Below, piece by piece: positions 55,490 through 64,000 of a DNA stretch of 64,000 nt. The position numbers were made by a program, and so were the translations under genes. Source of the stretch: Flavobacterium sp. W4I14 (lineage in GTDB: Bacteria; Bacteroidota; Bacteroidia; Sphingobacteriales; Sphingobacteriaceae); NCBI GenBank assembly GCA_030817875.1, contig JAUSZU010000001.1, positions 3,410,001 to 3,474,000 of the forward strand. The letters run 5' to 3'. Within the stretch, counting starts at the first letter, position 1. Each line of letters opens with the position of its first letter. The notes beneath the pieces were generated by a model. That model was not told where the DNA came from. It saw nothing but the letters and a program-made list of their open reading frames with translations, and did no database searches.

Positions 55490-55947
55490 ACCAGATCTTC
55501 GAAAACAGGTTTTACATTGTCCCAAAATTCATCTAAGGCAATTATTCTGGGTTTAAAAAAGGAGATTAACGTAGGCCAGTGCTGTTGATTAAAAATGCTC
55601 ACTCCGTTAATGCTAATGGAAATCTGAGATACCGTTTTACCGAAATCATCGGCAGCATCTTTAATCCAGTCCCATTCTTCGTTTACTGTATTAGTAAACA
55701 GGAGCTTAAACTCTTCAAACTGTTCGAAGATAAGGTGTCTGATGTCAGTATCGGGATGCGACAGCTGAATGCTGATAAAGGCTTTTTTACCATCGACATC
55801 CATTTTAAAGAAGATGTTCTTCACCCCTGTTTTGTAATTTGTCCAGTTTACGGTAGAACCGCTTGCTGAAGGGACGGGTTTCATATATTGCCCGAAACTG
55901 ATCCAAAATTGTTGGCGCAGGCGGGCTGCTTCTTCTTTACTGTACAT
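55486..55947 (-). CDS. DUF4268 protein
   Basis: The 153-residue protein has the DUF4268 pattern: RQQFWISFGQYMKPVPSAS and FFKMDVDGKKAFISIQL. DUF4268 is related to nuclease-like domains of restriction systems, but this stand-alone form has no known activity. It is convergent with the TPR gene and overlaps it. Confidence 0.85.
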   Translation of the reverse strand: MYSKEEAARLRQQFWISFGQYMKPVPSASGSTVNWTNYKTGVKNIFFKMDVDGKKAFISIQLSHPDTDIRHLIFEQFEEFKLLFTNTVNEEWDWIKDAADDFGKTVSQISISINGVSIFNQQHWPTLISFFKPRIIALDEFWDNVKPVFEDLV

Positions 55948-55976
55948 TTATTTTTAGCATGGCTAGGAATAAAAGG

Positions 55977-56063
55977 ATCGTCATCTCGACTGGAGCAACG
56001 CGAAATGGAGAGATCTATCGAAATAGATTTCTCGGCTTCGCTGCACTCCGCTCGAAATGACGA
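55977..56063. repeat. Palindromic intergenic element (ATCGTCAT ... ATGACGAT)
   Basis: The ends ATCGTCATCTCGA and TCGAAATGACGAT are inverted repeats. Inside are GATCTATCGAAATAGATT and the GCTTCGCTGCACTCCGC segment. It lies between DUF4268 and the rhamnosidase, away from a promoter. Confidence 0.75.
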
Positions 56064-56103
56064 TCATTCATGTCCTTTTTTACAATGCTGCAATTATAAG
56101 CGA

Positions 56104-58752
56104 TTAATATTTATATTCAAAATGATAGCTACCTGAGCCTATTTCTTCTTTTTTATCGGTTTTCGGCAATACTACGGTAGCGGTTGCATTGGCCGGAACG
56201 GTTACATCGAGCTTAAAAACACCATCTGCAATTGTCCATGATGATTTAACAATACCATACGCCGTTTCCAGTTCTGCTGACGCGCTGGTTAATTTCCCTC
56301 CTGGCCTTGGTGCAATTAAAATGGTTTTGTAACCTGGTTGTGCTGGTACCGGATTAATGCCGGCAATATTTTTATACATCCAATCGCCGATAGCGCCGTA
56401 GGCGTAATGGTTAAAAGAATTCATATCAGCCGTTTGGAAAGAACCATCTTGTTTAATGCCGTCCCAACGCTCCCAGATGGTGGTTGCCCCCATTTTAACC
56501 GGATATAACCACGAAGGGTAACTTTCCTGCAATAACAGATCGTAAGCTACATCTTCATGTCCAAAGCGGCTTAATACGTGGCAAAGGTATGGCGTGCCCA
56601 AAAAACCTGTCGTCAGGTGGTTGCCGTAATCTTTTACATTATCTACCAATCTTTGTGCAGCCTGTGCACGTAAGTTTTCAGGCATCATATCAAACTGTAA
56701 GGCCAATACATATCCAGTTTGGGTATTAGAGATCAACTTTCCATTCGGCGTCATATTTTCTTTAATAAATGCCGCTTTAATCTGTTCCAATAATGCATTG
56801 TATCTGGTTACATCCTCTGTTTTGCCCAATACCTTTGCTGCGTTTATAAGCAACTGTGTAGAATGCGCATAAAATGTTTGGGCAATCATGTACTTGTCTG
56901 TCACCGCGGCACGGCCATCATTATCATCATTAGGACGGTAAAACAACCAATCGCCGAAATGGAAACCAGTATTCCAAAGGTTATTTTTAGCCACTGAAGA
57001 AATATAATCAACCCACTTTTTCATACTGCCATACTGCGTTTCCAATATGCCTTTATCTCCGTAGGAAACATACATATCCCAAGGGATAATAGTGGCAACA
57101 TCAGCCCAACCCGCAGAACCTGCGTCATTTTGGTTCAGCACATTTGGCACTACAAAAGGAACACTGCCATTAGGAAGCTGATCTGCAGAAACATCTTTTA
57201 GCCATTTGGTAAAAAAGCCCGATACATCCATGTTATATGCAGCCGTTGTGGCAAATGCCTGTGCATCGCCTGTCCAGCCCAAACGTTCGTCTCTTTGCGG
57301 ACAATCTGTCGGCACATCAACAAAATTTCCTTTCTGTCCCCATGAAATGTTATGCTGTAATTGGTTTAGCAAAGGATTTGAAGTCGTGAATTTTCCGCTG
57401 GTTTTCATATCCGAATAAACAGCTACAGCGGTAAGGTTTTCCAGTTTCAGTTCGCCGGGGTATCCATCTATTTTGACATACCTAAACCCCTGAAAAGAAA
57501 AATGAGGCTCGAATACCTGTTCGGTTCCGCCTTTTAAAATATAATTGTTCTGTTGCTTGGCCGACCGGAGATTGGTGGTATAAAAATTTCCTTCTTTGGT
57601 TAATACCTCAGCATGGCTAATGGTAATTTTGGTACCTGCTGCACCTTTTGCTTTCAACATTACCCAGCCCACTAAGTTCTGTCCAAAATCAACCACGGTT
57701 TCACCTTTTGGGGTCTTAAATATTTTTAAGGCTTTAAACATTTCGTGTTTGCTTACCTGCGGTCCGCTCATTCCAACCAGTTTTTCCGGGCCCTTGGCGA
57801 GTTCCTGCACAGGTTTCCAGGAAGTGTTTTCTTTAAAACCAATATTATTCCAGCCTTGGGGCTCTAAACGGGCATCAAAGGTTTCTCCGTCATAAATATT
57901 GGAAGCTAGTATTGGTCCATAATCTGTTTTCCAGCTGTTATCGCTTATAATGGTTTCTGTGGTTCCATCAGTGTATTCCACTTCCAGTTGCAGCAATAAA
58001 GCCCTTGTATCGCCATAAAATTGTTTTTGATTACTAAACCCGATGCGTCCCTTGTACCAGCCATCGCCCAGTGAAACGCCTAGTACATTCGCCCCTTTCT
58101 TTAGCGATTGCTTAACATCGTAAACCTGATATTGAATATGATCTTTATAACTTGTCCACCCTGGCGCAAAATAAGCATCGCTAACCCGTCCGCCATTAAT
58201 ATTGGCCTCATACAAACCCTTAGCGGTAATGTAAGCCATGGCAGATTTTACTTCTTTTTTCAGGTTAAATTCTTTTCTGAATAGTGGACTGGCCAGGGAA
58301 GTATCTTTTCCTGCTACCGAAATCCACTTTGCACTCCAGTCTTCAGGTTTTAAACCTGTTTGAAAAAACTGAACCGGCGACCATGCAGATGTATTTCCAT
58401 GGTTATCTTTTACCCTAACCTGCCAATAATATTTAGTTTTTGAAGATAGTCCGGGGCCATTGTAGGCAGTCAATACAGATTGATCATTATTTACCGCAGC
58501 CTTCCATAAAACTTTATCAATATTTGCTGTTGTACCCAGTCTGATTTCGTAGTTGCGCTGTTTGGTATTTTTTAGATCCGAAACGATTTTCCAGCTAAAA
58601 CGGGGTTTTGAATTATCAATACTAAAAGGATTTACTAAATGCTCAACGGTTAAGTCTTTTACCGAGATTTTCTGTGCTAAAACATTCGTTGTAAATAAAA
58701 ACAATAAGGCAAGGGTAGATATTGCGCCTGAGGTACGGGAATTCCTGTTCAT
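56104..58752 (-). CDS. GH78 alpha-L-rhamnosidase
   Basis: From ATG 58752 the 882-residue protein has a signal peptide (ending TTNVLAQ) and the GH78 domains: a fibronectin-like N-terminal domain, the PF08531-type domain, and the (alpha/alpha)6 barrel. In the barrel, DVPTDCPQRDERLGWTGD and TTIWERWDGI carry the acidic catalytic residues. It cleaves terminal rhamnose from polysaccharides. The upstream ATG at 58836 would add 28 non-signal residues. It may feed the rhaT pathway at the left end. Confidence 0.93.
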   Translation of the reverse strand: MNRNSRTSGAISTLALLFLFTTNVLAQKISVKDLTVEHLVNPFSIDNSKPRFSWKIVSDLKNTKQRNYEIRLGTTANIDKVLWKAAVNNDQSVLTAYNGPGLSSKTKYYWQVRVKDNHGNTSAWSPVQFFQTGLKPEDWSAKWISVAGKDTSLASPLFRKEFNLKKEVKSAMAYITAKGLYEANINGGRVSDAYFAPGWTSYKDHIQYQVYDVKQSLKKGANVLGVSLGDGWYKGRIGFSNQKQFYGDTRALLLQLEVEYTDGTTETIISDNSWKTDYGPILASNIYDGETFDARLEPQGWNNIGFKENTSWKPVQELAKGPEKLVGMSGPQVSKHEMFKALKIFKTPKGETVVDFGQNLVGWVMLKAKGAAGTKITISHAEVLTKEGNFYTTNLRSAKQQNNYILKGGTEQVFEPHFSFQGFRYVKIDGYPGELKLENLTAVAVYSDMKTSGKFTTSNPLLNQLQHNISWGQKGNFVDVPTDCPQRDERLGWTGDAQAFATTAAYNMDVSGFFTKWLKDVSADQLPNGSVPFVVPNVLNQNDAGSAGWADVATIIPWDMYVSYGDKGILETQYGSMKKWVDYISSVAKNNLWNTGFHFGDWLFYRPNDDNDGRAAVTDKYMIAQTFYAHSTQLLINAAKVLGKTEDVTRYNALLEQIKAAFIKENMTPNGKLISNTQTGYVLALQFDMMPENLRAQAAQRLVDNVKDYGNHLTTGFLGTPYLCHVLSRFGHEDVAYDLLLQESYPSWLYPVKMGATTIWERWDGIKQDGSFQTADMNSFNHYAYGAIGDWMYKNIAGINPVPAQPGYKTILIAPRPGGKLTSASAELETAYGIVKSSWTIADGVFKLDVTVPANATATVVLPKTDKKEEIGSGSYHFEYKY

Positions 58753-58916
58753 ATTGGTTAGCGTTAATTTTTTAATCTTAACTATACGATAATCAGAAAT
58801 ATTATTTAACCAACCATCCTGTACTGTTATGAACAATTAAGCGTTAACACAACGACAATAATTAATAAAACACTATTTATCAAACACTAACAACAGACGA
58901 GCGGCAAAAATATAGA

Positions 58917-59501
58917 TTATCGATTCATTAACCGGGCAACATATTTGCCAATAATATCGAATTCTAAATTTACCGTATCACCAACTTCAACTTCCTGTAA
59001 ATTGGTATGTTCGAAAGTATAGGGGATGATAAATACCGAAAACTCGTCTGGCTCAGAATTTACAACAGTTAAGCTGATACCGTTTACACAGGCAGAACCT
59101 TTTTCTACGGTTACATTTCCGGCCGAAGCATCATATTTAAAGCGGTACTCCCAGCTACCATCCAGTGCTTCACGTTTCACGCAAACAGCAGTCTGGTCTA
59201 CATGGCCCTGCACAATATGACCATCTAAACGGGCATTCATCTGCATGCAGCGCTCAAGGTTAACTTTACTGCCTACTTTTAAACCATCGAGATTGGTTTT
59301 GTTTAGCGTTTCATCTATAGCGGTAACGGTATGTGTTCCATCATTCAGCGCCACTACAGTCAAGCATACACCATTATGGGCTACACTCTGGTCGATTTTC
59401 AGCTCATGGCTAATTGAAGAAGCTATGGTGAAGTGGATATTGGTATGGTCGTTTTTAATGGCAGTAACTTCGCCAAGTGTTTCTATAATTCCTGTGAACA
59501 T
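58917..59501 (-). CDS. ribE: Riboflavin synthase, alpha subunit
   Basis: The 194-residue protein has two lumazine-binding repeats: MFTGIIETLGEVTAIKND at the N-terminus and DGHIVQGHVDQTAVCVKRE for the second. It converts two 6,7-dimethyl-8-ribityllumazines to riboflavin. No FMN riboswitch was recognised upstream. Length fits the family. Confidence 0.97.
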   Translation of the reverse strand: MFTGIIETLGEVTAIKNDHTNIHFTIASSISHELKIDQSVAHNGVCLTVVALNDGTHTVTAIDETLNKTNLDGLKVGSKVNLERCMQMNARLDGHIVQGHVDQTAVCVKREALDGSWEYRFKYDASAGNVTVEKGSACVNGISLTVVNSEPDEFSVFIIPYTFEHTNLQEVEVGDTVNLEFDIIGKYVARLMNR

Positions 59502-59520
59502 TTATAATGTATTTTTTTCC

Positions 59521-59609
59521 ATCGTCATTCCCGCGCAGGCGGGAATCTTAATTCCCCATACAAATCCTACCGAGGCATTACGATTCCCAATCAAGTTGGG
59601 AATGACGAT
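59521..59609. repeat. Palindromic intergenic element with two inner hairpins
   Basis: Ends ATCGTCATTCCC (59521-59532) and GGGAATGACGAT (59598-59609) are inverted. ATTCCCGC/GCGGGAAT and ATTCCCAA/TTGGGAAT form inner arms. So the element can fold as a three-way junction. Confidence 0.8.
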
Positions 59610-59626
59610 CGCGCTAAATCTATTCT

Positions 59627-61153
59627 TTAATATTTCAATCTATTTTTTCTCCAATCGGAGCTATTTTTAACTGTTGCACCGCCCAACTTCACCTCCTTTT
59701 TATCAAACAGTTTCGCAGCAATTACCGCAGCAATTAAGGCTTCTGTTTCATCCTGTACCTTTAAGCTTTCTGGCTTAAAGTATTTACCTACAAAATGCGT
59801 ATCGAAATTACCCGTTTTAAAAGCCACGTGCTGCATGACAAATTTACCAAAACCCAAAGTAGTTTCTATCCCTGTAATATCATATTCTTCAATTGCCCTC
59901 ACCATTCGTTCAATCGCTTCTTCCCTATCTTTCCCATAAGTGATCAGTTTGGCAATCATCGGATCGTAATAAATCGGGATTTCCATGCCCTGCTCAAAAC
60001 CATCATCAACCCTTACCCCATTGCCCTTGGGTGTGTTGTAAGTCTGCAAAGTGCCAATGTCAGGCAGGAAATTATTTGCGGGGTCTTCTGCATAAACGCG
60101 TAGTTCTATAGCATGCCCACTGATTTTCAAATCCTCCTGGCCAAAGCTCAGCTTTTCGCCAGAGGCAATTTTTAGCTGTTCTTTTACCAGATCTATACCT
60201 GTAATTAATTCGGTTACCGGATGTTCTACCTGTAAACGGGTATTCATTTCCAGGAAAAAGAAATCGAGGTTCTCATCCAAAATAAACTCAACGGTACCTG
60301 CGCCGGTATAATTAACTGAACGGGCTACATCTACTGCGCACTTACCCATTTGCTGCCTGATTTCTTCGGTTAAAACCGATGAAGGTGCTTCTTCTACCAC
60401 TTTCTGGTGACGACGCTGCACAGAGCATTCCCGTTCAAAAAGATGAACAATATTGCCATAGGCATCGCCCAAAACCTGTATTTCGATATGCCTTGGTGAA
60501 GTAACATATCGTTCAATAAAAACGGCTCCATCGCCAAATGCCGAAGTAGCCTCGCTTACTGCAAGCTGCATCTGTTCTTCAAAATCTTCAGCCCGCTCTA
60601 CAATACGCATACCCTTACCTCCGCCACCTGCAGCTGCTTTGATCAAAATCGGAAAGCCAACTTCGATAGCGCGTTGTTTTGCTTCGTTTACATCCTGAAT
60701 GGCTTCTTCCGTTCCCGGCACCATCGGGATGTTATACTTTAAAGCGGCTGCCTTTGCTGAGAGTTTATTGCCCATCGTTTCCATGGCTTCTGGCGAAGGA
60801 CCGACCAAAATCAACCCGGCATCTGCAACTTTTTGTGCAAAACCAGCATTTTCAGATAAAAAACCATAGCCTGGATGAATGGCTTCAGCACCAGTTAATT
60901 TACAGGCTTCGATAATCTTCTCTCCTACCAGGTAACTTTGGTTGGATGGAGCCGGCCCGATACAAACCGCCTCATCGGCATAACGTACATGCAGCGCATT
61001 ACGGTCTGCTTCAGAAAAAACAGCAACTGTTTTAATGCCCATTTCTTTCGCAGAGCGCATAATGCGCAAAGCGATTTCGCCACGGTTAGCGATTAAAAGT
61101 TTGGAGATTGGCGTTATGGGTTTGGAGATGTTAGGCATTTGACTAGACTTCAT
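59627..61153 (-). CDS. accC: Biotin carboxylase subunit of an acyl-CoA carboxylase
   Basis: The 508-residue protein has ATP-grasp biotin carboxylase motifs: LLIANRGEIALRIMR, GGGGKGMRIV and the EMNTRLQVEHPVTE. It carboxylates biotin with ATP and bicarbonate. It is larger than E. coli AccC by about 60 residues, with a C-terminal extension. The carrier and transferase genes are not in the window. The start may be the second ATG, at 61138. Confidence 0.93.
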   Translation of the reverse strand: MKSSQMPNISKPITPISKLLIANRGEIALRIMRSAKEMGIKTVAVFSEADRNALHVRYADEAVCIGPAPSNQSYLVGEKIIEACKLTGAEAIHPGYGFLSENAGFAQKVADAGLILVGPSPEAMETMGNKLSAKAAALKYNIPMVPGTEEAIQDVNEAKQRAIEVGFPILIKAAAGGGGKGMRIVERAEDFEEQMQLAVSEATSAFGDGAVFIERYVTSPRHIEIQVLGDAYGNIVHLFERECSVQRRHQKVVEEAPSSVLTEEIRQQMGKCAVDVARSVNYTGAGTVEFILDENLDFFFLEMNTRLQVEHPVTELITGIDLVKEQLKIASGEKLSFGQEDLKISGHAIELRVYAEDPANNFLPDIGTLQTYNTPKGNGVRVDDGFEQGMEIPIYYDPMIAKLITYGKDREEAIERMVRAIEEYDITGIETTLGFGKFVMQHVAFKTGNFDTHFVGKYFKPESLKVQDETEALIAAVIAAKLFDKKEVKLGGATVKNSSDWRKNRLKY

Positions 61154-61206
61154 AATCTTATTAAACCGGACTATTGACCATTAATTATTCAACTGTTGAC
61201 TAAAAA

Positions 61207-61236
61207 CTTCGGACTCTCGTCTCCGGACTCCCGACT
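61207..61236. repeat. GTCNNNA heptamer repeat after ltaE
   Basis: TTCGGAC, TCTCGTC, TCCGGAC and TCCCGAC follow one another; on the other strand they read as GTCGGGA, GTCCGGA, GACGAGA and GTCCGAA. The unit matches the repeat at 63343-63384. Confidence 0.6.
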
Positions 61237-61240
61237 AAGC

Positions 61241-62263
61241 CTACAAATGTAATATAATTTCGATAGCCTGATCGATCATTTCAGCACTCAGATCAAGGTG
61301 TGTAACCAAACGGATCGTACTTGCACTGGTGGTGTTGCAATGCAATCCTTTTTCTTTCAGTTGGTGCACAATTTTTTCTGCTGCCCCCTTTTCTACTTCA
61401 AAAATAACAATATTGGTCTCAACAGGCATTACCGATTTTACATATTTTGCCCTGGCCAGTGCATTTGCTAAAGCCTGCGCATGGGCATGATCATCTTTTA
61501 AGCGTGTTACGTGATGATCGAGTGCATAAATGCCAGCAGCAGCCAAAAAACCTGCCTGACGCATGCCTCCACCGAAAGCTTTTCTAATTTTCCGGGCTTT
61601 ATGGATCATTTGCTTGCTGCCCAATAGCACAGAGCCAACTGGTGCACCAAGTCCTTTAGATAGGCAGACCGAAATCCCATCAAAATATTTCCCGTACTCG
61701 CCCGCCTCATCGCCTGTAGCCACAAGCGCATTAAAAATACGCGCACCGTCTAAGTGCAGTTTTAATCCCTTTATGTTACAGAGGTGATGGATCGGGGCAA
61801 TCTGTGACATGGTATAGCAGCTTCCTCCGCCTTTATTTACTGTATTTTCTAAAACAACCAAACTTGAGTTGGGATAATGTATATTATCTTCATTGATTTC
61901 GGGTTCAATCAGCTCTGGCGTCAAAATTCCGCGTTCGCCATACAACAACCTTACCGATGCGCCCGAGTGATAGGCAATGCCTCCAATTTCGTAGCGGTAA
62001 ACATGTGCGGTCTGATCGCAGATCACCTCATCCATAGGTTGGGTAAAACACTTGATCGCAATCTGGTTGGTCATCGTTCCTGACGGGCAAAATAATCCGG
62101 CTTCCATATTAAAGGTCGAAGCCAATTTTGTCTCCAATGCATGCACCGTTTCGTCTTCACCAAAAACGTCGTCGCCCACTTTTGCATTCATCATGGCATC
62201 TAACATTCCGGCAGAAGGTTTGGTTACCGTATCACTCCTGAAATCTAAAAATCTGTTGTTCAT
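61241..62263 (-). CDS. ltaE: Low-specificity L-threonine aldolase
   Basis: The 340-residue protein is a fold-type I PLP enzyme: FRSDTVTKPSAGMLDAM, LHLDGARIFNA and SVCLSKGLGAPVGS with the PLP Lys in the last motif. It splits L-threonine to glycine and acetaldehyde. Length fits the family. It is divergent from the kinase gene. Confidence 0.95.
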   Translation of the reverse strand: MNNRFLDFRSDTVTKPSAGMLDAMMNAKVGDDVFGEDETVHALETKLASTFNMEAGLFCPSGTMTNQIAIKCFTQPMDEVICDQTAHVYRYEIGGIAYHSGASVRLLYGERGILTPELIEPEINEDNIHYPNSSLVVLENTVNKGGGSCYTMSQIAPIHHLCNIKGLKLHLDGARIFNALVATGDEAGEYGKYFDGISVCLSKGLGAPVGSVLLGSKQMIHKARKIRKAFGGGMRQAGFLAAAGIYALDHHVTRLKDDHAHAQALANALARAKYVKSVMPVETNIVIFEVEKGAAEKIVHQLKEKGLHCNTTSASTIRLVTHLDLSAEMIDQAIEIILHL

Positions 62264-62482
62264 TTCACTATCTGGTTGTAAAATATTGTTAAGGTTAAAA
62301 AAAAGACCAATGCCCTTTCTGGTATAATTTTAAGGTTTTTCGGCGATTAAACGCCCTATATAGTGTATTTTTTACACACTTAATTTTCGACAACAACAAA
62401 TTGTTAAAAAATTATTAAAAAAAAGGATACAAAATATAAGACTTTTTATACTTTTATCGTGCTAAAACCAAAAATAAATAAA

Positions 62483-63343
62483 ATGATAGTAATTGCAGAC
62501 GGCGGATCTACCAAAACAAATTGGTGTTTGATTAACGAGGCCGGCAGAAAAATTTACTTTAACACCGAAGGTTACAATCCATATTTTTCAAAAGGAGAGT
62601 ACATTGTAAAGTCTTTGAATGAGACTCTTCCAGACCACTTGGAAAGAGAGAAATTAACAGCAGTTTATTACTACGGTGCCGGCTGTTCTACACCTGCAAA
62701 TGTTAAGATTGTGGCCGATGCCATGCAACAGATCTTTACTAATGCAACCATTTTTGTAGGCCATGATTTACTTGCTTCATCTAGAGCACTCCTTGGAAAC
62801 GAGCCGGGATTTGCTGCTATTTTAGGCACAGGAACAAATTCTTGCCTTTATGATGGATCTGAAATTACCATGAACATCGATTCATTGGGGTATTTCCTGG
62901 GTGATGAAGGTAGCGGTTCGTACATCGGTAAACGCATTTTAAGCGATTACATGAAAGGTTACATGCCGAAAGGGCTACGTGAAGCTTTTTACGACAACTA
63001 CGCTTTAACCAATGAAGATATTTTCGATAATATTTATAATAAGCCCCTGCCAAACCGTTTCTGCGCAAGCTTTAGTAAATTCTTATACGATTTTAAAGAT
63101 AACTACGAAGATTATGCTTTTGCTACCATTGACTATGCTTTTACTGCATTTTTCGAAGCATTGGTAATCCACTACCCCAACTACAAAGACCACAAATTGA
63201 ACTGTGTAGGTTCTGTAGGTTATAGTTTCCGTGATATTTTAAGTATTGTAGCCGACCGTTATGAAATGGGCGTGGGCAAAATCATCCGCTCACCTATAGA
63301 TGATCTGGTACATTATCACCTGGAGTTAGCGCCGAAGGCTTAG
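62483..63343 (+). CDS. BadF/BadG-type N-acetylglucosamine kinase
   Basis: From ATG 62483 the 286-residue protein begins MIVIADGGSTKTNWCLI, with phosphate-1 DGGSTKTN, and later FAAILGTGTNSCLYDG and LGDEGSGSYIGKRIL. This is the pattern of the GlcNAc kinase branch of the ASKHA fold. It would phosphorylate an amino sugar in the cytoplasm. A GTG at 62459 is the other start. A terminator follows at 63398-63430. Confidence 0.9.
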   Translation: MIVIADGGSTKTNWCLINEAGRKIYFNTEGYNPYFSKGEYIVKSLNETLPDHLEREKLTAVYYYGAGCSTPANVKIVADAMQQIFTNATIFVGHDLLASSRALLGNEPGFAAILGTGTNSCLYDGSEITMNIDSLGYFLGDEGSGSYIGKRILSDYMKGYMPKGLREAFYDNYALTNEDIFDNIYNKPLPNRFCASFSKFLYDFKDNYEDYAFATIDYAFTAFFEALVIHYPNYKDHKLNCVGSVGYSFRDILSIVADRYEMGVGKIIRSPIDDLVHYHLELAPKA

Positions 63344-63384
63344 TCCATAGTCCTAAGTCTGGAGTCCTTAGTTCGGAGTCGGAT
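63343..63384. repeat. GTCNNNA heptamer repeat at the kinase stop
   Basis: Six 7-bp units follow: GTCCATA, GTCCTAA, GTCTGGA, GTCCTTA, GTTCGGA, GTCGGAT. The first base is the last base of the kinase stop codon. Confidence 0.65.
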
Positions 63385-63397
63385 TACAACCATATAA

Positions 63398-63430
63398 AAA
63401 TCCCCGATTTGAAATTCAAATCGGGGATTT
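63398..63430. terminator. Bidirectional terminator
   Basis: A 13-bp stem AAATCCCCGATTT/AAATCGGGGATTT with a 7-nt loop, flanked by A and T runs. Confidence 0.9.
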
Positions 63431-63499
63431 TATTTATATACCAGGTTTAATTATTTTCTATTTTCTTTCAACTCTCCACTCCACGCCTAACGCGCTCCG

Positions 63500-64000
63500 C
63501 TAGAACGAGATCTCCTTACCAAAAAGCTTCGCATATTTACGCTTATCAAAGCGGTACAAAGTAGCTGCGCGATAAGAAACACCTTTTTGTTTTTCATCAA
63601 GCTCTTTTAGTACACCAAAACTCACAATCTTCTTTCTAAAGTTCCTTTTATCAAGTTTTTTACCCAAAACCAGTTCATAAACATGCTGCAATTGTGTTAA
63701 GGTAAATTTCTCTGGCAATAGTTCGAAAGCAATTGGCTGGTGTTTAATCCGGCGTTTTATTTTTTCTAATCCTTTATCGTAAATTTTCTGGTGATCGAAA
63801 GCCAGTTTAGGCAGATCGGTAATCGGCAACCAGTTGGCCCGTTTGGCATAAGTACTGATCGGGCGTAGCTCTTTATCCCCGCCCAAACGGATCAAAGCAT
63901 AATAAGCCAAAGTAATTACCCTTCCTTGCGGGTGCCGGTGCGGATCGCCAAAAGCATAATACTGCTCCATATAAATACCGCGCAAACCAGTAAGTTCGTA
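63500..64000 (-). CDS. NUDIX hydrolase / NrtR-like protein, C-terminal part (cut by right window edge)
   Basis: The frame ends at 63500 and stays open to base 64000 (about 166 codons), so the N-terminal half with the Nudix box is outside. The visible part begins YELTGLRGIYMEQYYAFGDP and has PQGRVITLAYYALIRLGG, a NUDIX core, followed by a winged-helix-like C-terminal half (EKFTLTQLQHVYELVLGKKL, KRNFRKKIVSFGVLKEL). This is the NrtR-type layout, a regulator that binds ADP-ribose or sugars. It is convergent with the kinase gene. Confidence 0.85.
   Translation of the reverse strand, partial: YELTGLRGIYMEQYYAFGDPHRHPQGRVITLAYYALIRLGGDKELRPISTYAKRANWLPITDLPKLAFDHQKIYDKGLEKIKRRIKHQPIAFELLPEKFTLTQLQHVYELVLGKKLDKRNFRKKIVSFGVLKELDEKQKGVSYRAATLYRFDKRKYAKLFGKEISF

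Noticed and set aside
55486..55947. Restriction-modification remnant based on DUF4268
   Set aside because: No methyltransferase or specificity gene is nearby.
58753..58916. FMN riboswitch upstream of riboflavin synthase
   Set aside because: ribE starts at 59501 on the minus strand, so its leader is on the other side, and that stretch is a palindromic repeat without the RFN pattern.

Overview
The window looks like a chromosomal segment of a Bacteroidota species, most probably Sphingobacteriaceae and close to Pedobacter; this is inference from gene content, with no rRNA to confirm it. The evidence is LytS/LytTR two-component regulation beside an outer-membrane beta-barrel protein, GH78 and DUF1080 sugar-degradation proteins, a monomeric isocitrate dehydrogenase, DHCW-cupin, MepB and DUF4199 proteins, many small lipoproteins, phylum-type promoters (TTTG, about 19 bp, TAnnTTTG) and an almost complete lack of Shine-Dalgarno sequences.

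Layout. 1-2.4 kb: L-rhamnose catabolism (aldolase/dehydrogenase fusion cut by the left edge, then the RhaT symporter). 2.8-4.2 kb: hydrolase and MazG-like pyrophosphohydrolase pair. 4.8-9.2 kb: LytTR regulator and histidine kinase, divergent from a large outer-membrane barrel. 9.3-13.1 kb: acetyltransferase, WHy/LEA lipoprotein, S41 protease and SRPBCC protein. 13.1-13.5 kb: tandem tRNA-Phe genes, each with its own promoter and terminator. 13.7-18.9 kb: Fe-S electron-transfer pair and the TldD/PmbA protease pair. 19-24.5 kb: two copies of a structured repeat, small proteins, an AsmA-like protein and MtgA. 24.5-27.3 kb: frameshifted DUF1080 gene, an SDR and the rpsF-rpsR-rplI operon. 27.5-35.1 kb: AraC regulator abutting a gluzincin peptidase, dnaX and isocitrate dehydrogenase. 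35.7-43.2 kb: ankyrin pair, sorbosone-dehydrogenase-like protein, frameshifted TonB receptor and a short SSB. 43.4-46.8 kb: small proteins, MepB and an alkylation-repair operon (AraC-MGMT, Ada zinc domain, AlkB). 46.8-55.9 kb: mostly small stress, membrane and regulatory genes. 56.1-64 kb: GH78 rhamnosidase, riboflavin synthase, biotin carboxylase, threonine aldolase, GlcNAc-type kinase and a NUDIX protein cut by the right edge.

Most genes are ordinary housekeeping or accessory genes, and I found no CRISPR array, prophage, transposase or recognised defence island. The most unusual material is between and in front of genes. A roughly 236-bp repeat occurs in three good copies and one diverged half copy, and folds on paper into a four-way junction whose arms change sequence while keeping pairing and, in one arm, the start of a GAAAA-type loop. 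Other signals are strong Shine-Dalgarno sequences at rpsR, rplI and one small gene in a lineage that normally hides its anti-Shine-Dalgarno, a three-unit 10-bp iteron between ssb and a zinc-finger gene, heptamer-phased repeats at gene ends, and an Ada protein split across genes with one expected zinc ligand replaced. Two genes carry single-base frameshifts that may be real decay or sequence errors.
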